Source: Candidatus Omnitrophota bacterium
GTDB taxonomy: Bacteria > Omnitrophota > Gorgyraeia > 2-02-FULL-51-18
Assembly (NCBI GenBank): GCA_023247955.1
Contig: JAHFFL010000036.1
Location: 1-8,299, forward strand
Direction: 5' to 3'
Length of the DNA: 8,299 nt
Of this stretch, positions 6,036 to 8,299 are shown piece after piece (positions within the stretch are counted from its first letter, which is position 1; the number at the start of each line of letters is the position of its first letter). The notes beneath the pieces are model-generated. The model made no database searches, was not told the origin of the DNA, and saw nothing but the letters and a program-made list of their open reading frames with translations. A program made the position numbers and the translations under genes.

Positions 6036-7334
6036 ATGGAAAAAAATGAGTTTGTTGAAAAAATCGGTAAAGAATGGAAAACTTCCCCGCGTTGGAAAGG
6101 GATTGTCAGGCCCTACAGTCCGGAGGACGTTCACCGACTGAAAGGCACCGTCGAGCGCGAATACACGCTGGGGAAACTGGGCGCGAACCGCCTCTGGAAA
6201 CTTTTGAACGAGGAAAAATACGTGCATGTCTTAAGCGCCGTCACCGGCAATCAGGCCATACAGCAGGTCAAGGCGGGGCTCAAGGCGATTTATGTGAGCG
6301 GTTGGCAAGTCGCGGCCGACATGAATAATTCCCTCCGCATGTATCCCGACCAGAGCTTGTACCCTTCAGACAGCGTGCCGTATCTCATCAAGCGTATCAA
6401 CAATTCGCTCCTGCGCGCGGATCAGATCCATCACCTGAAGGACGATCACGGCACGCAATGGATGGCGCCGCTGGTCGCCGACGCCGAGGCGGGCTTCGGC
6501 GGGCCGCTGCACGCGTTTGAGATCATGAAGCACATGATTGAAGAAGGCGCGGCCGGCGTCCATTTCGAGGACCAGCTGGCCTCGGTGAAAAAATGCGGGC
6601 ATCTCGGCGGAAAGGTGTTGGTACCGACCCGCGAATTTATCACCAAGCTCATCGCCGCGCGACTCGCCGCCGATGTCTCGGGAGTAGCCACGATTCTCAT
6701 CGCGCGCACGGATGCCCACAGCGCGTCGCTCATCACGAGCGACGTGGACCCCTATGACCAGCCGTTTATCCACGGGCAGAGAACTCACGAGGGTTTTTAT
6801 CCGCTAAAGCCGGGGATCAAGCAGGCGATCGCCAGAGGGTTCGCGTTCGCGCCTTACGCGGATCTTTTGTGGTTTGAGACGTCCAAGCCCGATCTCGGCG
6901 AGGCCAAGGAGTTTGCCGCAGCACTCCACGGGCGTTACCCAGGGAAGCTTCTGGCCTACAACTGCTCGCCCTCTTTCAACTGGAAAGCGAATCTTGACGA
7001 CGCGACCATCGCCAAATTTCAGGACTCGCTCGGGCAGATGGGCTATAAATTCCAGTTCGTGACGCTTTCGGGATTCCATTCGCTAAACTACAGCATGTTC
7101 ATGCTGGCCAAAGGATATTCCAAAGACGGCATGAGCGCCTACTCGCGCCTGCAAAACTCGGAGTTTGAAGCGGAAAAAGACGGCTACGAAGCGACCAAGC
7201 ACCAGGAATTCGTCGGCACCGGGTATTTCGATGCCGTCACCGAGGTAGCGAGCCAAGGTCTGGCGAGCACACTCAGCATGGAAGGCTCGACCGAAAAAGA
7301 ACAGTTCAAAGAAGATCCCAAGAAAAAACACTAG
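6036..7334 (+). CDS. aceA: Isocitrate lyase
   Basis: This complete 432-residue isocitrate lyase (E. coli AceA has 434) splits isocitrate to glyoxylate and succinate, the committing step of the glyoxylate shunt. Seen: [13 protein letters not shown] (20-32), [10 protein letters not shown] (88-97), [10 protein letters not shown] (147-156, metal-binding aspartate region), [19 protein letters not shown] (175-193) with the catalytic Cys187 in the KKCGHLGG signature, LIARTDA (221-227), SDVDPYD (235-241), [11 protein letters not shown] (307-317) and [11 protein letters not shown] (389-399). The start has an excellent AAGGAG (6023-6028), 7 bases before the ATG. Sequence and length match the bacterial tetrameric type rather than the longer fungal/plant type. 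It is second in aceBA; no aceK follows. Its TAG stop interlocks with the TAG of the opposite-strand LuxE-like gene, so there is no space for a terminator outside coding sequence. Confidence 0.98.
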   Translation: MEKNEFVEKIGKEWKTSPRWKGIVRPYSPEDVHRLKGTVEREYTLGKLGANRLWKLLNEEKYVHVLSAVTGNQAIQQVKAGLKAIYVSGWQVAADMNNSLRMYPDQSLYPSDSVPYLIKRINNSLLRADQIHHLKDDHGTQWMAPLVADAEAGFGGPLHAFEIMKHMIEEGAAGVHFEDQLASVKKCGHLGGKVLVPTREFITKLIAARLAADVSGVATILIARTDAHSASLITSDVDPYDQPFIHGQRTHEGFYPLKPGIKQAIARGFAFAPYADLLWFETSKPDLGEAKEFAAALHGRYPGKLLAYNCSPSFNWKANLDDATIAKFQDSLGQMGYKFQFVTLSGFHSLNYSMFMLAKGYSKDGMSAYSRLQNSEFEAEKDGYEATKHQEFVGTGYFDAVTEVASQGLASTLSMEGSTEKEQFKEDPKKKH

Positions 7335-8299
7335 CCGCTCTTGGCGATAAATTCCTCGTAAGTAAGTGAACAACCGCGTAGCTCGGAATTTTTCGCGCGG
7401 CCGATAAGCTCGAATCCTTCAGCTCTTTTTTCTCCGATGTCCTCAGTCTGCACCGCAAGCACGGATCCGCGGTTTGCCAAGTCGAAATGCCGAAGAAGAC
7501 CCCGCGCGCCGCGCTTGGCTCCCCTTCCCGTCGCGGCGTCGATCACGAGCGTCCTCGTCCACGCGGGGCCGATCTTAAAGGATCTTCGCTTTATTCCGGC
7601 GATTTGATCGGCAAGCGTCGTGTCGTAAAATTGGCTCGAGAGCTCGGTCATTCCGTACTCGCTGACGCAGTATTCTTTCTTAAGCCCGAGTCGTTCGCCG
7701 CACTCGATGTAGAGCGCCGACTTTGAAATTTCTTTTGTTCTTCCCTTGAACCCACCGGTTTCCATAAGCCGCGATCCTTCATCCAAGCGCAGGCGGATTT
7801 TTTTTGTCCTCAAAAAATCGAGAAAACCTTTCAGGGAAAACGCCGTCGCAAGAAGAAATACTTTTTGTCGCTCACGACGAAGGTCTCTGAGTAATGGTTC
7901 AAATAGAAGTTCTTCTTTTCTCATGAAATAACGCCCTTTTTGATTCGCGAAATGGGTGTTCACCACGCCCATCATGTAGGAAAGCGAAGAATGGGGCGTT
8001 TCCGCAGGCGGGCTTATCAAAAAATAGAAGGAAAGACGCTCACGATCCGGCACAAGGTATTTTCTGAACGGAGGAACAATGGCAGCATCATAAAGCCGCA
8101 GCGTATCAAAAAAATGCGCGCCTTTGTTTACGGACGTCGACCCGCTGGTCTGAAAAATCTTCGCGGCATCCGGCGCCGGAAACGTCGTAAGCACGAGCTC
8201 CTTAAATCCGGCCGTCGGCATCGCCGGGATTTCTTTCCAGCTTCTAATTTTTTTAGGTGTTTTTCCTTCTACGAGGCAAAAATTTCTGTAGTTCGCGTT
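7331..8299 (-). CDS. LuxE-family acyl-protein synthetase, start beyond the right edge
   Basis: This is a member of the LuxE acyl-protein synthetase family (Pfam PF04443): it activates a carboxylic acid with ATP to acyl-AMP, takes the acyl group on its own cysteine and hands it to LuxC for reduction. The window holds 322 residues. An ATG at 8221 is not the start: the frame stays open for 26 more codons to the edge and reads as family sequence (SWKEIPA before MPTAGFKEL). LuxE is usually about 370 residues, so some 50 are missing. Seen, numbered from the window edge: FQTSGST (49-55, adenylate-forming P-loop), LMETGGFKG (178-186), [14 protein letters not shown] (213-226), VQTEDIG (283-289) and LRGCSL (307-312). 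Cys310, 12 residues from the end, matches in position Cys364 of V. harveyi LuxE, the acylated residue. Its partner, the luxC-like gene, lies 3 kb further on the same strand, beyond aceBA. Substrate unknown: fatty or aromatic acid. Confidence 0.9.
   Translation of the reverse strand, partial: NANYRNFCLVEGKTPKKIRSWKEIPAMPTAGFKELVLTTFPAPDAAKIFQTSGSTSVNKGAHFFDTLRLYDAAIVPPFRKYLVPDRERLSFYFLISPPAETPHSSLSYMMGVVNTHFANQKGRYFMRKEELLFEPLLRDLRRERQKVFLLATAFSLKGFLDFLRTKKIRLRLDEGSRLMETGGFKGRTKEISKSALYIECGERLGLKKEYCVSEYGMTELSSQFYDTTLADQIAGIKRRSFKIGPAWTRTLVIDAATGRGAKRGARGLLRHFDLANRGSVLAVQTEDIGEKRAEGFELIGRAKNSELRGCSLTYEEFIAKSG

Noticed and set aside
5944..6141. A 65-codon plus-strand frame spanning the aceB-aceA gap
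   Set aside because: It overlaps the ends of both genes in another frame and runs through the palindrome; it has no ribosome site or recognisable sequence.
3134..8299. A bioluminescence (lux) operon
   Set aside because: Only LuxC- and LuxE-family genes are seen. LuxA, LuxB and LuxD are absent, and these two families are widespread in non-luminescent bacteria.

Overview
The window is a compact stretch of a bacterial chromosome with GC in the mid-50s by eye (not counted). It holds seven protein genes, four complete on one side of their start and three that need comment. In order they are: a 5' fragment of a LacD-type class I aldolase gene (1-358, minus), ychF (489-1586, minus), a GH57/DUF3536 glycoside hydrolase-like gene (1609-3108, minus), a LuxC-family acyl-CoA reductase gene (3134-4300, minus), aceB malate synthase A (4389-5969, plus), aceA isocitrate lyase (6036-7334, plus), and a LuxE-family acyl-protein synthetase gene (7331-8299, minus, start beyond the right edge). 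No stretch over 300 bases lacks a gene. There are no tRNA, rRNA, CRISPR, transposase or phage genes.

Left part (1-4300): every gene reads leftwards. luxC-like, GH57 and ychF are separated by only 25 and 22 bases and probably form one transcription unit, starting at a promoter-like sequence at 4349-4377. The 130-base gap before the aldolase gene holds a 93-base cloverleaf-shaped inverted-repeat element (382-474) of a mobile or REP-like kind, just upstream of the aldolase ribosome binding site.

Middle part (4301-7334): aceB and aceA form a rightward glyoxylate-shunt operon. They make isocitrate lyase and malate synthase, which let a cell build C4 acids from acetyl-CoA. The 66-base gap between them carries a perfect 26-base palindrome. 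No aceK (isocitrate dehydrogenase kinase/phosphatase) follows.

Right part (7331-8299): the LuxE-like gene converges on aceA, and the two stop codons interlock in one CTAG. LuxE and LuxC proteins normally work together: LuxE activates a carboxylic acid and carries it on a cysteine, then LuxC reduces it to an aldehyde. Both key cysteines are present. Here the two partner genes lie on the same strand but are split by the oppositely oriented aceBA operon. No luciferase (luxAB) or luxD is visible, so a role in light production is not supported. Lipid, wax or other aldehyde metabolism is more plausible, and a link with acetyl-CoA use through the glyoxylate shunt is an inference.

Organism: probably an uncultured or environmental bacterium. 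The enzymes resemble those of Gram-negative and candidate-phylum genomes. The GTCATTGCGAG...GAAGCAATCT repeat is one I recall from several such groups (for example Omnitrophota, Elusimicrobiota and former Deltaproteobacteria). I cannot assign the phylum from this window. I did not find a wholly new system; the most notable feature is the luxE/aceBA/luxC arrangement.
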